Position numbers and translations under genes: made by a program. Shown here in pieces: positions 37,922 to 49,125 of a stretch of DNA of 64,000 nt (the stretch's first letter is position 1; each line of letters starts with the position of its first letter). Source of the stretch: Mycobacterium sp. URHD0025 (GTDB lineage: Bacteria > Actinomycetota > Actinomycetes > Mycobacteriales > Mycobacteriaceae); NCBI RefSeq assembly GCF_000426065.1, contig NZ_AUEQ01000007.1, positions 372,001 through 436,000 on the forward strand. Direction: 5' to 3'. A model generated the notes under the pieces. That model saw only the letters and a list, made by a program, of their open reading frames with translations. It was not told where the DNA came from and made no database searches.

Positions 37922-38010
37922 ATGGTCGGCACCGCCGACGTGTTCAACAGTCGGCCACCGCCGACGTGTTCAACAGTCGGCCACCGCCGACGCGCTCAAC
38001 AGTCGGCACC
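37916..38010 (+). repeat. Tandem half-operator/hairpin array in the bioF 5' region
   Basis: Units at 37916-37940 (25 bp), 37941-37966 and 37967-37992 (26 bp each) and a degenerate partial at 37993-38010. Each has TGTTCAA, the right half of the BioQ box, followed by GTCGGC-(3/4 bases)-GCCGAC, a perfect 6-bp hairpin. The array lies between the operator and the ribosome site GAGGAG (38011-38016), so it should be transcribed as 5' UTR. Confidence 0.85.
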
Positions 38011-38022
38011 GAGGAGCACCAC

Positions 38023-39171
38023 GTGACGCGCACGGATCTTTCACCGCTGGCCTGGTTGGCCGGCGTCGAGCAGCAGCGCAGGCAGGCCGGGCTCCGTCGT
38101 GAGCTGCGCGCCCGGCCCGCCGTGGCCACCGAGCTGGATCTGGCCTCCAACGACTATCTGGGCCTGTCGCAACACCCGCGGGTTCTCGACGGTGGCGTCG
38201 AAGCGCTGCGAACATGGGGTGCCGGTGCGGGCGGGTCCCGGCTGGTCACCGGAAACACCGAACTGCACGAAGGCTTCGAAACCGCTCTGGCGACGTTCGT
38301 CGGCGCCGAGTCGGCTTTGGTCTTCTCCTCGGGTTACACCGCCAACCTGGGCGCTGTGGTCGCGTTGTCCGGTCCCGGCTCGCTGCTGGTCTCCGACGCA
38401 CTCACCCACGCATCGCTGGTGGACGCGTGCCGGTTGTCCCGCGCCCGGGTGACCGTCACACCGCACCGCGACGTCGACGCGGTCGATGCCGTGCTGTCGG
38501 CGCGTGCCGAGGAACGTGCAGTGGTGCTCACCGAATCCGTGTTCAGCACCGATGGTGCGTTGGCGCCGCTGCGAGAGCTGCATGCGGTCTGCCGCCGCCA
38601 TGGCGCACTGCTGCTGGTCGATGAGGCGCACGGGCTCGGTGTGCGCGGCCCGGGCGGGCAGGGCCTGCTGTACGAGGCCGGCCTGGCCGGAGCGCCGGAT
38701 GTGGTGATGACGACGACGTTGTCGAAGGCGCTGGGCAGCCAGGGCGGTGTGGTGCTCGGCCCCGAGGCGATCCGCGCCCATCTGATCGACGCGGCCCGTC
38801 CCTTCATCTTCGACACGGGGCTGGCGCCGGCAGCGGTCGGTGCGGCGTGGGCGGCGCTGCGGGTGCTGATCGACGAACCGCATCGGGCGCAGGCCGTGTT
38901 GAACCATGCCGCCGAACTGGCACGGATATCGGGGGACACCGCGGTGCCCGACTCGGCCGTGGTGTCGGTGATCCTGGGTGCGCCCGAGGTCGCGGTGGCC
39001 GCGGCCGCGGCCTGCCTGGACCGAGGCGTGCGGGTGGGCTGCTTCCGCCCGCCGACGGTTCCCGAGGGCACCTCCCGACTACGTCTGACCGCCAGGGCGT
39101 CGCTGACCGCCGACGAGATGGATCTGGCCCGCCAGGTGCTGACCGAGGTCCTGTCCGAGGTCCGGTTGTGA
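38023..39171 (+). CDS. bioF: 8-amino-7-oxononanoate synthase
   Basis: 382 residues from GTG at 38023, seven bases after GAGGAG. It condenses pimeloyl-ACP or -CoA with alanine to give KAPA. The PLP lysine is Lys235 in [12 protein letters not shown], preceded by [27 protein letters not shown] and [10 protein letters not shown] (about 36-70) are characteristic of the alpha-oxoamine synthase family. A 36-codon upstream extension would consist only of the translated repeat array and is rejected. The stop overlaps the bioD start (GTGA). Confidence 0.96.
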   Translation: MTRTDLSPLAWLAGVEQQRRQAGLRRELRARPAVATELDLASNDYLGLSQHPRVLDGGVEALRTWGAGAGGSRLVTGNTELHEGFETALATFVGAESALVFSSGYTANLGAVVALSGPGSLLVSDALTHASLVDACRLSRARVTVTPHRDVDAVDAVLSARAEERAVVLTESVFSTDGALAPLRELHAVCRRHGALLLVDEAHGLGVRGPGGQGLLYEAGLAGAPDVVMTTTLSKALGSQGGVVLGPEAIRAHLIDAARPFIFDTGLAPAAVGAAWAALRVLIDEPHRAQAVLNHAAELARISGDTAVPDSAVVSVILGAPEVAVAAAAACLDRGVRVGCFRPPTVPEGTSRLRLTARASLTADEMDLARQVLTEVLSEVRL

Positions 39172-39845
39172 GCACGCTGGTCGTGACCGGCACCGACACC
39201 GGCGTCGGGAAGACGGTGACGACCGCCGCTTTGGCCTGTGCGGCTCGCCTGGCGGGTCTCGACGTCGCGGTGTGCAAGCCGGTGCAGACCGGAACCGTCG
39301 ATGGTGACAACGACCTCGGCGAGGTGAACCGGTTGTCCGGAGTGGACAACCTGCATGGGGGATGGCGTTATCCGGAGCCGTTGGCGCCGGTCGCAGCAGC
39401 GGACCGGTCCGGGTGCGCACTGCCTGCCCGCGCGGAACTGGTGGACGCTGTCCGTGGCGCCGAGATTGCCGGCGGGCTGACCTTGGTCGAGGGTGCCGGT
39501 GGCCTCCTGGTCGAATTGGGGGCCGACGGCGTCACTGTGCGTGATCTGGCAGCGGACCTGTCGGCAGCCGTTCTGGTGGTGGTGTCTCCGGGTTTGGGAA
39601 CCCTGAACCACACCGCGTTGACGTTGGAATCGCTTGCGGGACAAGGTATTATCTGCGCAGGTCTGGTCATCGGGACCTGGCCGGAGGACCCTGGCGTCGC
39701 GGAGTCGGACAATCGGGAGGCGCTGGCGCGGCTCGCGCCTGTGCGTGCGGTGCTCCCGGCCGGGGCCGGCAGCCTCGATGCCGCCGCGTTCGAGAAACTG
39801 TGCGCTGACGCTTTCGATCGGGACTGGCTGGTCGGACTTCTCTGA
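39168..39845 (+). CDS. bioD: Dethiobiotin synthetase
   Basis: 225 residues from GTG at 39168. It closes the ureido ring of DAPA with CO2 and a nucleoside triphosphate to give dethiobiotin. The P-loop is GTDTGVGKT (about 8-16), the CO2/DAPA-binding lysine lies in CKPVQTG, and [11 protein letters not shown] is the conserved Glu-Gly block. It corresponds to Rv1570. It overlaps bioF by 4 bases, so the two proteins are made together. The next gene starts 1 base after its stop and probably rides on the same transcript. Confidence 0.95.
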   Translation: MSTLVVTGTDTGVGKTVTTAALACAARLAGLDVAVCKPVQTGTVDGDNDLGEVNRLSGVDNLHGGWRYPEPLAPVAAADRSGCALPARAELVDAVRGAEIAGGLTLVEGAGGLLVELGADGVTVRDLAADLSAAVLVVVSPGLGTLNHTALTLESLAGQGIICAGLVIGTWPEDPGVAESDNREALARLAPVRAVLPAGAGSLDAAAFEKLCADAFDRDWLVGLL

Positions 39846-39846
39846 C

Positions 39847-40356
39847 ATGGTCCATTCCGTTGAGCTGGTTTTCGACCCGGACACCGAATCCGTGGTTCGC
39901 GGAATCTGGGATTCACTGCGCGACGCGGACATTCCCAGCCAGGCGCCGGCGAGCCGGCCGCACGCGACATTGACCGTTGCCCAGCACATCGATCCTCAAG
40001 CGGAGCTGGCGCTGGCGGGGGTGGCGGCCCGATTCCCGCTGCCGTGCCGGATCGGCGCGACGCTGATCTTCGGTCGTGCGGCCGGCGTACTCGCGCGGCT
40101 GCTGGTCCCGACCGCTGAACTGCTCGATGTGCAGGCCGATGTGTACCGCTTGTGTCTGCCGTACGTGGAGCCGGCTCCGATGCCTCATGCCGAACCCGGG
40201 AACTGGACACCGCATGTGACGCTGGCGCGGCGGGTGGCTCCGGCCAGGCTGGCCACAGCGATGCGGATAGCCGGACGGCCCGCCGAGATCGTCGGCGCGG
40301 TAGTGGGACTACGGCATTGGGACGGCGACAAGCGCGAGGAGCACCCGATCGGCTGA
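39847..40356 (+). CDS. 2H phosphoesterase (2'-5' RNA ligase-like)
   Basis: 169 residues from ATG at 39847. Two HXT motifs, PHATLTV (about 40-45) and PHVTLAR (about 120-126), define the 2H superfamily (LigT/cyclic phosphodiesterase-like), whose histidines act on 2',3'-cyclic phosphates or 2'-5' bonds. The substrate here is unknown. It sits one base after bioD and corresponds to the conserved hypothetical Rv1571, so its position in the biotin operon is old, but a biotin-related role is not established. It is convergent with bioQ (11-base gap). Confidence 0.85.
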   Translation: MVHSVELVFDPDTESVVRGIWDSLRDADIPSQAPASRPHATLTVAQHIDPQAELALAGVAARFPLPCRIGATLIFGRAAGVLARLLVPTAELLDVQADVYRLCLPYVEPAPMPHAEPGNWTPHVTLARRVAPARLATAMRIAGRPAEIVGAVVGLRHWDGDKREEHPIG

Positions 40357-40367
40357 CCGGGTGATGC

Positions 40368-40985
40368 TCAACTCTGGCTGTGTTGCGGCAGGTCGCGCCC
40401 GGAGCTGAGCGTGCTGGCGCCCCGCACGGCCAATCCGTCGACGAGTAATTGGAGACCGAAGGCGAATTGCCGTGCGGTGTCCTGGTTCAGCACCGACTGC
40501 TCGTCGGTCAGTGCGCCCGCGGCGTCCCACTGCAGCCGAGATTGTTCATCGGCGGTGAATCCCAGTACGTAATAGAGGACCGTGCGGGCGGCCAACTCGT
40601 CATCCGGCGACATCACGCCGGCACGCCGGGCGGCGTCGGCGAGCTGGGTGACGATCTCGCCCACGACCTGGGACTGCCCGGCCGCAAAACTGGCTGAAAC
40701 GAGCTCGGCCCCGTCGGTGTGCGAGAGCAGCGCGTCACGCAGCGCCACACAGGTCTGGTGGATTCTGCCCGGCCAGGCCGACGCGGTGCTCTCGATGCGA
40801 ACGGGTTGCAGGATACGGTCGGCTACCGCTCCGAGCAGTTCTTGTTTGTTGGCGAAATGCCAGTACAACGCGCCCGGGCTGACATTGAGCTCACGGGCCA
40901 GGCGTCGCATCGTGAGGTCGGCGATGCCGTAGTTGTCCAGGATGGCCGTCGCCGCATCCACCACGTCGGGTTTGTGGAGTTGCAC
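40368..40985 (-). CDS. bioQ: Biotin-operon repressor, TetR family
   Basis: 205 residues from GTG at 40985. The TetR DNA-binding domain covers about 8-55 (AILDNYGIADLTMRRLAREL then NVSPGALYWHFANKQEL). The effector half has no recognisable ligand motif. It is adjacent to bioB and divergent from it, with a TGAAC-GTTCA palindrome in the shared promoter, the arrangement described for BioQ in M. smegmatis. A minus-strand TAGGGT (40997-40992) ends 6 bases before the GTG, so the gene is probably leaderless and self-regulated. The ligand has been proposed to be metabolic and is not evident here. Confidence 0.9.
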   Translation of the reverse strand: MQLHKPDVVDAATAILDNYGIADLTMRRLARELNVSPGALYWHFANKQELLGAVADRILQPVRIESTASAWPGRIHQTCVALRDALLSHTDGAELVSASFAAGQSQVVGEIVTQLADAARRAGVMSPDDELAARTVLYYVLGFTADEQSRLQWDAAGALTDEQSVLNQDTARQFAFGLQLLVDGLAVRGASTLSSGRDLPQHSQS

Positions 40986-40991
40986 ACCGTT

Positions 40992-41013
40992 ACCCTAGCC
41001 TGAACGGTGTTCA
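40992..41013. promoter_or_regulatory. bioQ/bioB divergent promoters and BioQ operator
   Basis: TGAACGGTGTTCA (41001-41013) is the BioQ palindrome. TAGCCT (40996-41001) is a plus-strand -10 for bioB, and TAGGGT on the minus strand (40997-40992) a -10 for bioQ; the two overlap, so one bound repressor should cover both. The plus-strand start would fall near 41008, inside or just after the operator. Confidence 0.75.
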
Positions 41014-41050
41014 AGTGTCGGCCCGCCGACGTGTTCAAGTGTCGGCCCGA
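41008..41050 (+). repeat. Half-operator/hairpin array in the bioB 5' region
   Basis: One full unit (41008-41031, 24 bp) and a partial one (41032-41050) of the same design as at bioF: TGTTCAA, then GTCGGC-CC-GCCGAC as a 6-bp hairpin. The sequence follows the BioQ box directly, then a ribosome site ACAGGAGGAC before bioB. Confidence 0.8.
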
Positions 41051-41062
41051 CCGGCAACATGA

Positions 41063-42088
<1,026 letters not shown>

Positions 42089-42097
42089 AACAGGGGT

Positions 42098-42358
42098 GTG
42101 GTGATCTCCGAGATGGCAGAAACGCCGGCGCTGCCCGCGCCCGTCGGTGCCGGCCTGTACAACGTCTACACCGGGGTCCAGGCTGACGCCGCGGACGGAA
42201 ATGTCGTTCCTACCGCGGCCCAGCTCGGTCTGGAACCACCTCGGTTCTGCGCTGAGTGCGGGCGCCGGATGATCGTCCAGGTGCGGCCGACCGGGTGGTG
42301 GGCCAAGTGTTCGAGGCATGGGCAGGTGGATTCGATGGACCTGGATACGCGGCGATGA
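42098..42358 (+). CDS. bsaP: Biotin synthase auxiliary protein
   Basis: 86 residues (GTG at 42098; in-frame GTG 42101 and ATG 42113 are alternatives). A Pro/Ala-rich N-terminus ([11 protein letters not shown] near 17-27) precedes a cysteine motif FCAECGRRM and a third cysteine in [10 protein letters not shown]. It lies 9 bases after bioB and matches the small Rv1590 protein, described as BsaP, which mycobacterial biotin synthase needs to convert dethiobiotin to biotin; the cysteines are thought to bind an iron-sulfur cluster. Its stop TGA overlaps the next ATG (ATGA). Confidence 0.88.
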   Translation: MVISEMAETPALPAPVGAGLYNVYTGVQADAADGNVVPTAAQLGLEPPRFCAECGRRMIVQVRPTGWWAKCSRHGQVDSMDLDTRR

Positions 42359-42441
42359 GCCTCTCGGGCGAAGAGCAGAAGGCACCGATGAGCCTCTCGG
42401 GCGAAGAGCAGAAGGCACCAATGAGCCTCTCGGGCGAAGAG
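42355..42441 (+). repeat. 33-bp repeat carrying a start codon, MIRU-like, 2.6 copies
   Basis: ATGAGCCTCTCGGGCGAAGA-type units at 42355-42387, 42388-42420 and a partial at 42421-42441. Each full unit ends GAAGGCACC just before the next ATG, so it brings its own ribosome site and start codon. The frame is kept ([11 protein letters not shown] repeated). It sits at an ATGA junction, as MIRU elements do. Confidence 0.85.
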
Positions 42442-43089
42442 CATGTCCCGGTGAGTTCACCTGCCGATATTTCTGGCGCGCCGCGAGTTTCGCGTGAGCG
42501 TGCGGTCATGATCGTCATCGCTGCTCTTGCCCTGGCCGGCGCCGCGCTCGGCGCCCTGTGGGCTTTCTTGGCTCCGGGAGTGCACGGCGTGGTGGCACTG
42601 ACCCGTAGTGGGGAGCGCGTGCACGCCTATCTGGGCGGCGAGTCCGACCACTTCTTCACCTCGGCGTTCATGTTCGTTGGCTTGCTGGTCGTCCTGGGCG
42701 TCGTCGCGGCGGTGGCGGTGTGGCAGTGGACTCCTCATCGCGGGCCGGTCATGGTCGCCGCGTTGGCTGTCGGTTGTGCGGTGGCTACGGCGGTGGCTGC
42801 CGGTGTCGGTGCGGCACTTGCCCATTGGCGGTTCGGTTCGCTCGACATCGCGGGCGCCCCCGTCACGCCGGAACACCGTGTCCACTATGTCGTGGAAGCG
42901 GCGTCGGTATTCTTCGGCCACTCCTCGCTGCAGATTGCCGGCACGATCCTGTTCCCGGCCGCCATGGCGGCGATGGTCTACGCGTTGATCGCGGTCTCTA
43001 CGGTGCGCGATGACCTGGGGGCGTGGCCGCCAGTGCAGACGCCGACCTATCCGGTGATCCCGCCGGTGGTCAGCCCGCCCGGGGTGTGA
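42355..43089 (+). CDS. DUF2567 membrane protein
   Basis: 244 residues from ATG at 42355; ATGs at 42388 and 42421 are in-frame alternatives of the same repeat, so the true N-terminus is unclear. A polar N-terminus of up to 40 residues precedes four hydrophobic segments (about 50-68, 97-118, 130-150, 192-212), and the C-terminus is Pro-rich. It matches the Rv1591 position after bioB and Rv1590 and belongs to the mycobacterial DUF2567 family, of unknown role. Overlap with bsaP by ATGA indicates coupled translation. Its end overlaps the convergent VOC gene by 20 bases. Confidence 0.82.
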   Translation: MSLSGEEQKAPMSLSGEEQKAPMSLSGEEHVPVSSPADISGAPRVSRERAVMIVIAALALAGAALGALWAFLAPGVHGVVALTRSGERVHAYLGGESDHFFTSAFMFVGLLVVLGVVAAVAVWQWTPHRGPVMVAALAVGCAVATAVAAGVGAALAHWRFGSLDIAGAPVTPEHRVHYVVEAASVFFGHSSLQIAGTILFPAAMAAMVYALIAVSTVRDDLGAWPPVQTPTYPVIPPVVSPPGV

Positions 43090-43483
43090 CAGCAGCCGCC
43101 GCTTCGAACAGCTCGACGGGGTTTCCGTCGGGATCGCTCAGCTGGACCTGCCGGCCACCGGGGCCCGTCTCCACCGTGTTGCGGAACGTGACGTCGGCTC
43201 CGCGCAACTCGGTGATGGCCGCGTCGAGGTCATCGACCTCGAGCACGATGCGGTTGTAGCCCCCGGGTTTCTGCGTGGCGCCGTCGGGCAGTTGGCGGGC
43301 GCCCGAGCTGCCCGGGCCGCTCAGGAACAGGGTGAGGTTGCCGTTGACTACGGACGCAAATGCCGATCCTCCCCGCAGGGTGACATCGAACCCCAGGTGC
43401 TCGGTGTAGAAGGCGACCGCTCGCTCGACATCGGTGACCTGGTAGCGGACCGCGCCGGTTCGGTAGGTGATGTGTCCAGACAT
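43070..43483 (-). CDS. VOC (glyoxalase/bleomycin-resistance) superfamily protein
   Basis: 137 residues forming one VOC half-pair: RYQVTDVERAVAFYTEHLGF at about 13-32, then LTLFLSGPGSSGARQLP and QVQLSDPDGNPVELFEAA at the C-terminus with the usual PDGN and a metal-ligand-like Glu. Members include glyoxalases, dioxygenases and antibiotic-binding proteins; the specific reaction is not predictable. A divergent -10 was not identified. It lies between the DUF2567 gene (20-base 3' overlap) and the AraC gene (same strand, 48-base gap). Confidence 0.88.
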   Translation of the reverse strand: MSGHITYRTGAVRYQVTDVERAVAFYTEHLGFDVTLRGGSAFASVVNGNLTLFLSGPGSSGARQLPDGATQKPGGYNRIVLEVDDLDAAITELRGADVTFRNTVETGPGGRQVQLSDPDGNPVELFEAAAAVTPRAG

Positions 43484-43531
43484 GACCGCAGTCTTCCGAA
43501 CCTGGCGGCGGATGTATTGAACAAAATTGAC

Positions 43532-44347
43532 CTACAACGCGAGCGGGATGTGGTCGTCCTTCGCGGCGTATCGGTTCTGGCGTAGTTGCTGGGTAGGGGT
43601 CATTCCGGAGAATTCCTGGAACTCCCGGATCATGTGTGACTGATCGGCGTACCCGAGTTCGATGGCGAAGGTGGACCAGTTCGGCGGTGACGACGCCAAA
43701 GACACGGCCTCGTGTGCGTGGCGGAACCGTTGCAGGCGGGCGAACCGTTTGGGCGGCATTCCGACCTGGGTCGTGAACAGTTGGATAAGCCTGCGGTGAC
43801 TGAAGCCGACCTCGTGGGCCAGCGTGTCGATCGATGGTCGGCGGGTGAGGCTGAGCGCGTTCACCGCAAAGGCCACTTCGCGGGTCAGTCCGCCGTCCGC
43901 ACGTGACCGGGTGAGCAGTGCGCTTTCGACGATGGCGAAGCGTCGCGTAACAGTCTCTGCCTCGCATATCTGGCAGCGGAGGTCGGCAGCCGCGCCGTTC
44001 CACACCGCGTCGAGATCGAGGTGGGAACCAACGAGTTCGTGTGGTGATATTCCGAGGGCTGCACGTATACCGCCGGGCTTGAAATGCACGCCCACCATGG
44101 CGGTGTGCTCGCGTGCGTCGATATCGAACGGCTCGGTGTACGGTCCGGAGGCCACGACTCCAGGAAATCGTTGTGAGCCTTGGTTGTTCGCTATGGCGAT
44201 GGTGTCAGCGCCGAGGTTGACGACAAGTTCGGTGGTGCCGGTGGGCAGAATGCGTTCCACCGAATAGGTGGGTCCGTCCGCAAGACACCACAGGTGGTCG
44301 ACGCTGTCGCGCAGGGCCACCGTCGGGAGCTGACGGATATAGCGCAT
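43532..44347 (-). CDS. AraC-family regulator, DUF6597-type N-terminus
   Basis: 271 residues. The N-terminal about 150 residues (SVERILPTGTTELVVNLGAD, MVGVHFKPGG) are the conserved sensor-like half of this AraC group; the C-terminal double HTH (about 160-260) reads SIDTLAHEVGFSHRRLIQLF and FAIELGYADQSHMIREFQEF with the closing FSGMTPTQ. The VOC gene 48 bases downstream on the same strand may be a target or partner. No effector or operator is apparent. Confidence 0.9.
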   Translation of the reverse strand: MRYIRQLPTVALRDSVDHLWCLADGPTYSVERILPTGTTELVVNLGADTIAIANNQGSQRFPGVVASGPYTEPFDIDAREHTAMVGVHFKPGGIRAALGISPHELVGSHLDLDAVWNGAAADLRCQICEAETVTRRFAIVESALLTRSRADGGLTREVAFAVNALSLTRRPSIDTLAHEVGFSHRRLIQLFTTQVGMPPKRFARLQRFRHAHEAVSLASSPPNWSTFAIELGYADQSHMIREFQEFSGMTPTQQLRQNRYAAKDDHIPLAL

Positions 44348-44376
44348 CTACCCCCATTCTGCCAGCGTCCGGCAGA

Positions 44377-45708
44377 TCAGAGCGGACGTCGCCTTACCGT
44401 CTGGCCGAGGGCGACTTTGGTGGCGATTTTGGCCAGTCTGGCCATGCCCATGTAGGTGATGGGGTTGAGCAGGGTCGGCCACTTGGATCTGACCAGGTTG
44501 GCGGTGAGCGGTCGGTCGGCGAACCGGTCGGTCAGCCAGCGCAGCGCCATCGGCGCCGAGAACGGGTGCAAGAGCAGATGTTCGCTGAACATGTCGCGGT
44601 GGTAGGTGACGTCGGCACCACCGGCCAGGTAGGTGTCGGCGAGTTCGTCGATGTCGTCGACCGAGATGATCTCGTCGTGCACGGCCTGCACGATCAGCAC
44701 CGGCGGAACGGGTACGGCCACACCGAGTTTGGTGTCGTGGAACACCTCGCTGACCTCGGGTCCGTCGAGGATGTCCTCCAGCGGCATGTCGACCAGATCG
44801 CCCATGTCCGTGCGGAACATCCGCACGATCGCTTCCACGGTGGTCATGCGGTGCAGCCGGTCGAGAACTTTGCGCCCCTCGATCGTCGCGTGCTCGGCAA
44901 TCACCCGGTTGAGGTTGGGATAGATGTCGGCGAGGGCGGCCACCACCAGGGCTGGTAGCCCCGAGAAGACGGTGCCGTTGAGTCGGCGGAAGGTGTTTCC
45001 AAGGTTGCCGACGGGGGAGCCGAGGACGGCGCCGACGATGTTGAGCTCGGGCGCGTAGCTGCCGGCCATCTCCGCGGCCCAGGCACTGGCGAGGCCGCCG
45101 CCGGAGTATCCCCAGAGGCCCATGCGTGCGTTCGGTGACAGCGACAGCTGCTCTGCGTTGATCGCCGCACGCAAGCCGTCGAGCACCCGGTAGCCGGGCT
45201 CGTACGGCGCGCCCCACATGCCGTTGACGCCCTCATGATCTGGGACCGACACCGCCCATCCCTCAGCCAGGGCAGCCGATATCAGCAGGAATTCGAGCTG
45301 TGCCAGCGAGCCGGTGGCTTTGGCATGGCGACGCAGGGCGTACGAGGGGAAGCATCGGGCCGAGATGGCGTCGATCGCGCACTGGTAGGACACCACGTGG
45401 CAGTCGGCTGCCGCGTCGGCCGGAACGATCACGGTGGTGGCAGCGGCTTCGGGGATCCCGTTGCGGTCGGTGGAGCGATACAGCAGCTGCGTGGCCTGCA
45501 CGCGCTGCGGGATCAGCCCCAGGAAGGCCAGCTCTACGTCGCGGCTGCGCAGGACGGTCCCTGGTTCGGCGTGCTGGAACCCCGCGGGCGGAACGTAGAA
45601 CGGATCCTTGTGGGGGAGCACGGGGCGAGCGGCCGGGTCGAGATCCTCGTGAGGCGCTCGACCGATCCATTCCGCCGCGGAGATGCTGGCCGCGCTGCCC
45701 AAGTCCAT
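44377..45708 (-). CDS. Secretory-lipase-family (LIP) serine hydrolase
   Basis: 443 residues. The alpha/beta-hydrolase nucleophile is in [14 protein letters not shown] (about 168-181), with the acid in [12 protein letters not shown] and the histidine in [11 protein letters not shown]. Family blocks AYVPDHEG-like ([10 protein letters not shown]) and [11 protein letters not shown] match the fungal/actinobacterial LIP family of lipases; it corresponds to Rv1592c, a reported lipase. No N-terminal signal peptide is evident in this start. It hydrolyses ester bonds of lipids; the natural substrate is unknown. It is convergent with none of its neighbours and ends 29 bases after the AraC start. Confidence 0.9.
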   Translation of the reverse strand: MDLGSAASISAAEWIGRAPHEDLDPAARPVLPHKDPFYVPPAGFQHAEPGTVLRSRDVELAFLGLIPQRVQATQLLYRSTDRNGIPEAAATTVIVPADAAADCHVVSYQCAIDAISARCFPSYALRRHAKATGSLAQLEFLLISAALAEGWAVSVPDHEGVNGMWGAPYEPGYRVLDGLRAAINAEQLSLSPNARMGLWGYSGGGLASAWAAEMAGSYAPELNIVGAVLGSPVGNLGNTFRRLNGTVFSGLPALVVAALADIYPNLNRVIAEHATIEGRKVLDRLHRMTTVEAIVRMFRTDMGDLVDMPLEDILDGPEVSEVFHDTKLGVAVPVPPVLIVQAVHDEIISVDDIDELADTYLAGGADVTYHRDMFSEHLLLHPFSAPMALRWLTDRFADRPLTANLVRSKWPTLLNPITYMGMARLAKIATKVALGQTVRRRPL

Positions 45709-45750
45709 CAGGGCATTGTTACTTAAGGAGCGTCTAAGAAGCTAGTCGAC

Positions 45751-46443
45751 TCACCCAGGCGGGCGCAGTGCGGCGAATTCGTCGGTGACGCGGTACCGCG
45801 AGTCGGTGAAGCGGTAGAGCGCCGCGGGACGCCCGCCGCTACGGCCGGATCGAGCGGTCGTGCCGGTGCGGATGATGACCTTGCGCCGTTCCAGCACCCG
45901 CTGCAGGTTTGTGGCGTCGACTTGATGGTCGAGTGCGGCGCTGTAGATGTCTCGTAGCGTGGAGAGTGCGAATTCTTTTGGTGCCAAGGCGAATCCGATG
46001 TTGGTGTACGACATCTTGGCCACCAGCCGGGTGCGTGCGTGTTCGACCATCGGTGCATGGTCGAAAGCCATCGGAGGTAGGTCGCTGACCGGATGCCACC
46101 GGGTGTCCGGCGGCAGCGCCGGGATGGCGGGAGAGGGGACGAGGCCCAGGAATGTGGACGCGATGGTGCGGATACCCGGAACTCGTCTGGGATCGGAGAA
46201 TGTTGCGAGCTGCTCCAAGTGGGCCAGTTCGCGCAGGTCGACCTTCTCGGCCAGTTGTCTGCGCACCGAACTCGTCAAGTCCTCGTCGTCGTCCAGCCGT
46301 CCGCCCGGTAAGGACCACTTGCCGCGCTCGGGGTCGAGGGCGCGCTGCCATAGCAGCACGTGGAGGCTGGGTTGGCGCGAATCGAGGCCGCGAACCTGGA
46401 ACACGACGGCGAGCACTTCGTGAGCGGTGTTACCATAAGGCAT
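45751..46443 (-). CDS. nrtR: Nudix-domain NAD-biosynthesis repressor (NrtR type)
   Basis: 230 residues from ATG at 46443; a longer opening to 46509 crosses the operator and is rejected. The N-terminal Nudix domain (about 8-140) has a degenerate box: [20 protein letters not shown] lacks the full GX5EX7REUXEEXGU pattern, so it is likely a ligand sensor. The C-terminal about 80 residues ([20 protein letters not shown]) form a winged-helix. It matches Rv1593c. NrtR proteins repress nad genes and respond to ADP-ribose or NAD metabolites. It is divergent from nadA with a palindrome between. Confidence 0.9.
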   Translation of the reverse strand: MPYGNTAHEVLAVVFQVRGLDSRQPSLHVLLWQRALDPERGKWSLPGGRLDDDEDLTSSVRRQLAEKVDLRELAHLEQLATFSDPRRVPGIRTIASTFLGLVPSPAIPALPPDTRWHPVSDLPPMAFDHAPMVEHARTRLVAKMSYTNIGFALAPKEFALSTLRDIYSAALDHQVDATNLQRVLERRKVIIRTGTTARSGRSGGRPAALYRFTDSRYRVTDEFAALRPPG

Positions 46444-46466
46444 GTTTTCGATTATAAGTCGAAAAC
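46444..46466. promoter_or_regulatory. NrtR-type operator overlapping a consensus -10 box
   Basis: GTTTTCGA (46444-46451) and TCGAAAAC (46459-46466) form a perfect 8-bp inverted repeat with a 7-base spacer. A minus-strand TATAAT (46456-46451) lies within it and ends 7 bases before the nrtR ATG, so the regulator is probably leaderless and self-repressed. The site is 23 bases before the nadA GTG. Confidence 0.75.
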
Positions 46467-46489
46467 CTGACTTAGTGGAGGAGGTCGGC

Positions 46490-47529
<1,040 letters not shown>

Positions 47530-47533
<4 letters not shown>

Positions 47534-49125
47534 CTCCCACGGGCACCGCCCGGGGCCGCTTCGCCTGCGGCACTTCGACGTTGTGGCAGCAGCGTGCTGA
47601 CGTCGTCGTGGTCGGCACCGGGGTGGCGGGGCTGGTGGCGGCCATGGCCGCGCACCGTCACGGCCGCCGCGTGGTGGTGCTGAGCAAGGCCCGCGAGACC
47701 GCGACGTTCTACGCCCAGGGCGGCATCGCGGTGGTACTGCCGCACACCGACGACTCGGTCGAGGCGCACGTCGCGGACACGGTCGCGGCCGGCGGCGGCC
47801 TGTGCGATCCCGACGCGGTGCACTCCATCGTCGAGGCGGGTTACGGAGCGGTCGCCGATCTGGTTGCCGACGGCGCCCGGTTCGACGAAACCACTCCCGG
47901 GCGTTGGTCATTGACCCGTGAGGGCGGGCACACCCGACGCCGGATCATTCACGCAGGCGGCGATGCCACGGGCGCCGAGGTGCAGCGGGCGCTCGACGTC
48001 GCGGCCGCCAACCTGGACATCCGCCGCGACCATGTGGCGTGTGAGGTGCTGCACGACGGCGCCGCGGTGACCGGAGTGCTCGTCCGCAACGAGGACGGCC
48101 TGGGCATCATCCATGCGCCGTCGGTCATCCTGGCCACCGGCGGCCTCGGCCACGTGTATGCGGCCACCACCAATCCGGGCGGCTCGACCGGCGACGGCAT
48201 CGCGCTGGCGCTGTGGGCCGGTGTGCCGGTTCGCGACATCGAGTTCGTGCAGTTCCACCCGACGATGCTGTACGTCGAGAACGGCGGTGGGCGGCGCCCG
48301 CTCATCACTGAAGCGCTGCGCGGTGAGGGCGCTGTACTCATCGACTCGCAGGGCAATTCGGTCACCGAGGGCGTTCATCCGATGGGAGACCTCGCCCCGC
48401 GCGATGTGGTGGCCGCGGCCATCGACGCCCGGCTGAGCGCCACGGGTGACCCGTGCGTATACCTCGACGCCCGCGGCATCTCGCAGTTCGCCGGCCGTTT
48501 TCCGACGGTGGCGGCGGCGTGTGTGTCGGCCGGTATCGATCCGACCCGCCAACCCATTCCGGTGGTGCCCGGTGCCCATTACAGCTGTGGCGGTGTGGTC
48601 ACCGACGTGCATGGGCGTACCGAACTGCCCGGCCTCTTCGCCGCGGGCGAGGTGGCCCGCACGGGGATGCACGGGGCCAATCGCTTGGCCTCCAACAGCC
48701 TGCTGGAAGGGCTGGTCGTCGGTGGCCGGGCCGGCCGCGCCGCAGCCGAGCACTCGAGCATGGTCGGTTCGGTACGCGCACAGGCTCCGCAGGAGCGTCG
48801 CAGAGAGTTCGTTGACCGAAAAGTGCTGCAGCGCAATATGTCCGAGTACGCCTCGGTGGTCCGTGACGCCGAGGGCCTGCGAACCCTCGATGACGTTCTG
48901 GGCGATGCGCGATCCGTCTCGCCCGCCGGCCGCCAGAGCTTTGAGGACGCGGCGCTCACCGCGACCGCGCAGGCCATCGCCGTCGCGGCGCTGGCCCGTA
49001 CCGAAAGTCGCGGCTGCCACCATCGCGGCGATCACCCCGAAACCGACCCTGCCCAGGAGCATTCCGTGACGATTCGTGCCGCTGCAGGCCGTCCCGCACT
49101 CGACACCGCAGAGGTGGTGTGCTGA
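47530..49125 (+). CDS. nadB: L-aspartate oxidase
   Basis: 531 residues from ATG at 47530 (ATGA overlap with nadA). It oxidises L-aspartate to iminoaspartate, using FAD. The dinucleotide site is [17 protein letters not shown] (about 28-44), and later blocks [21 protein letters not shown] and [13 protein letters not shown] carry active-site and FAD contacts typical of the fumarate reductase/NadB family. The C-terminus has a Cys/His-rich segment ([10 protein letters not shown]). It corresponds to Rv1595. It ends over the nadC start (TGATG). Confidence 0.96.

Noticed and set aside
37915..38022. N-terminal extension of BioF
   Set aside because: It would be only the translated repeat array; the ribosome site GAGGAG and GTG 38023 give the true start.
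38334..39989. 551-codon minus-strand frame opposite bioF/bioD
   Set aside because: Antisense to two clear biotin genes; Ser/Arg/Thr-rich artefact.
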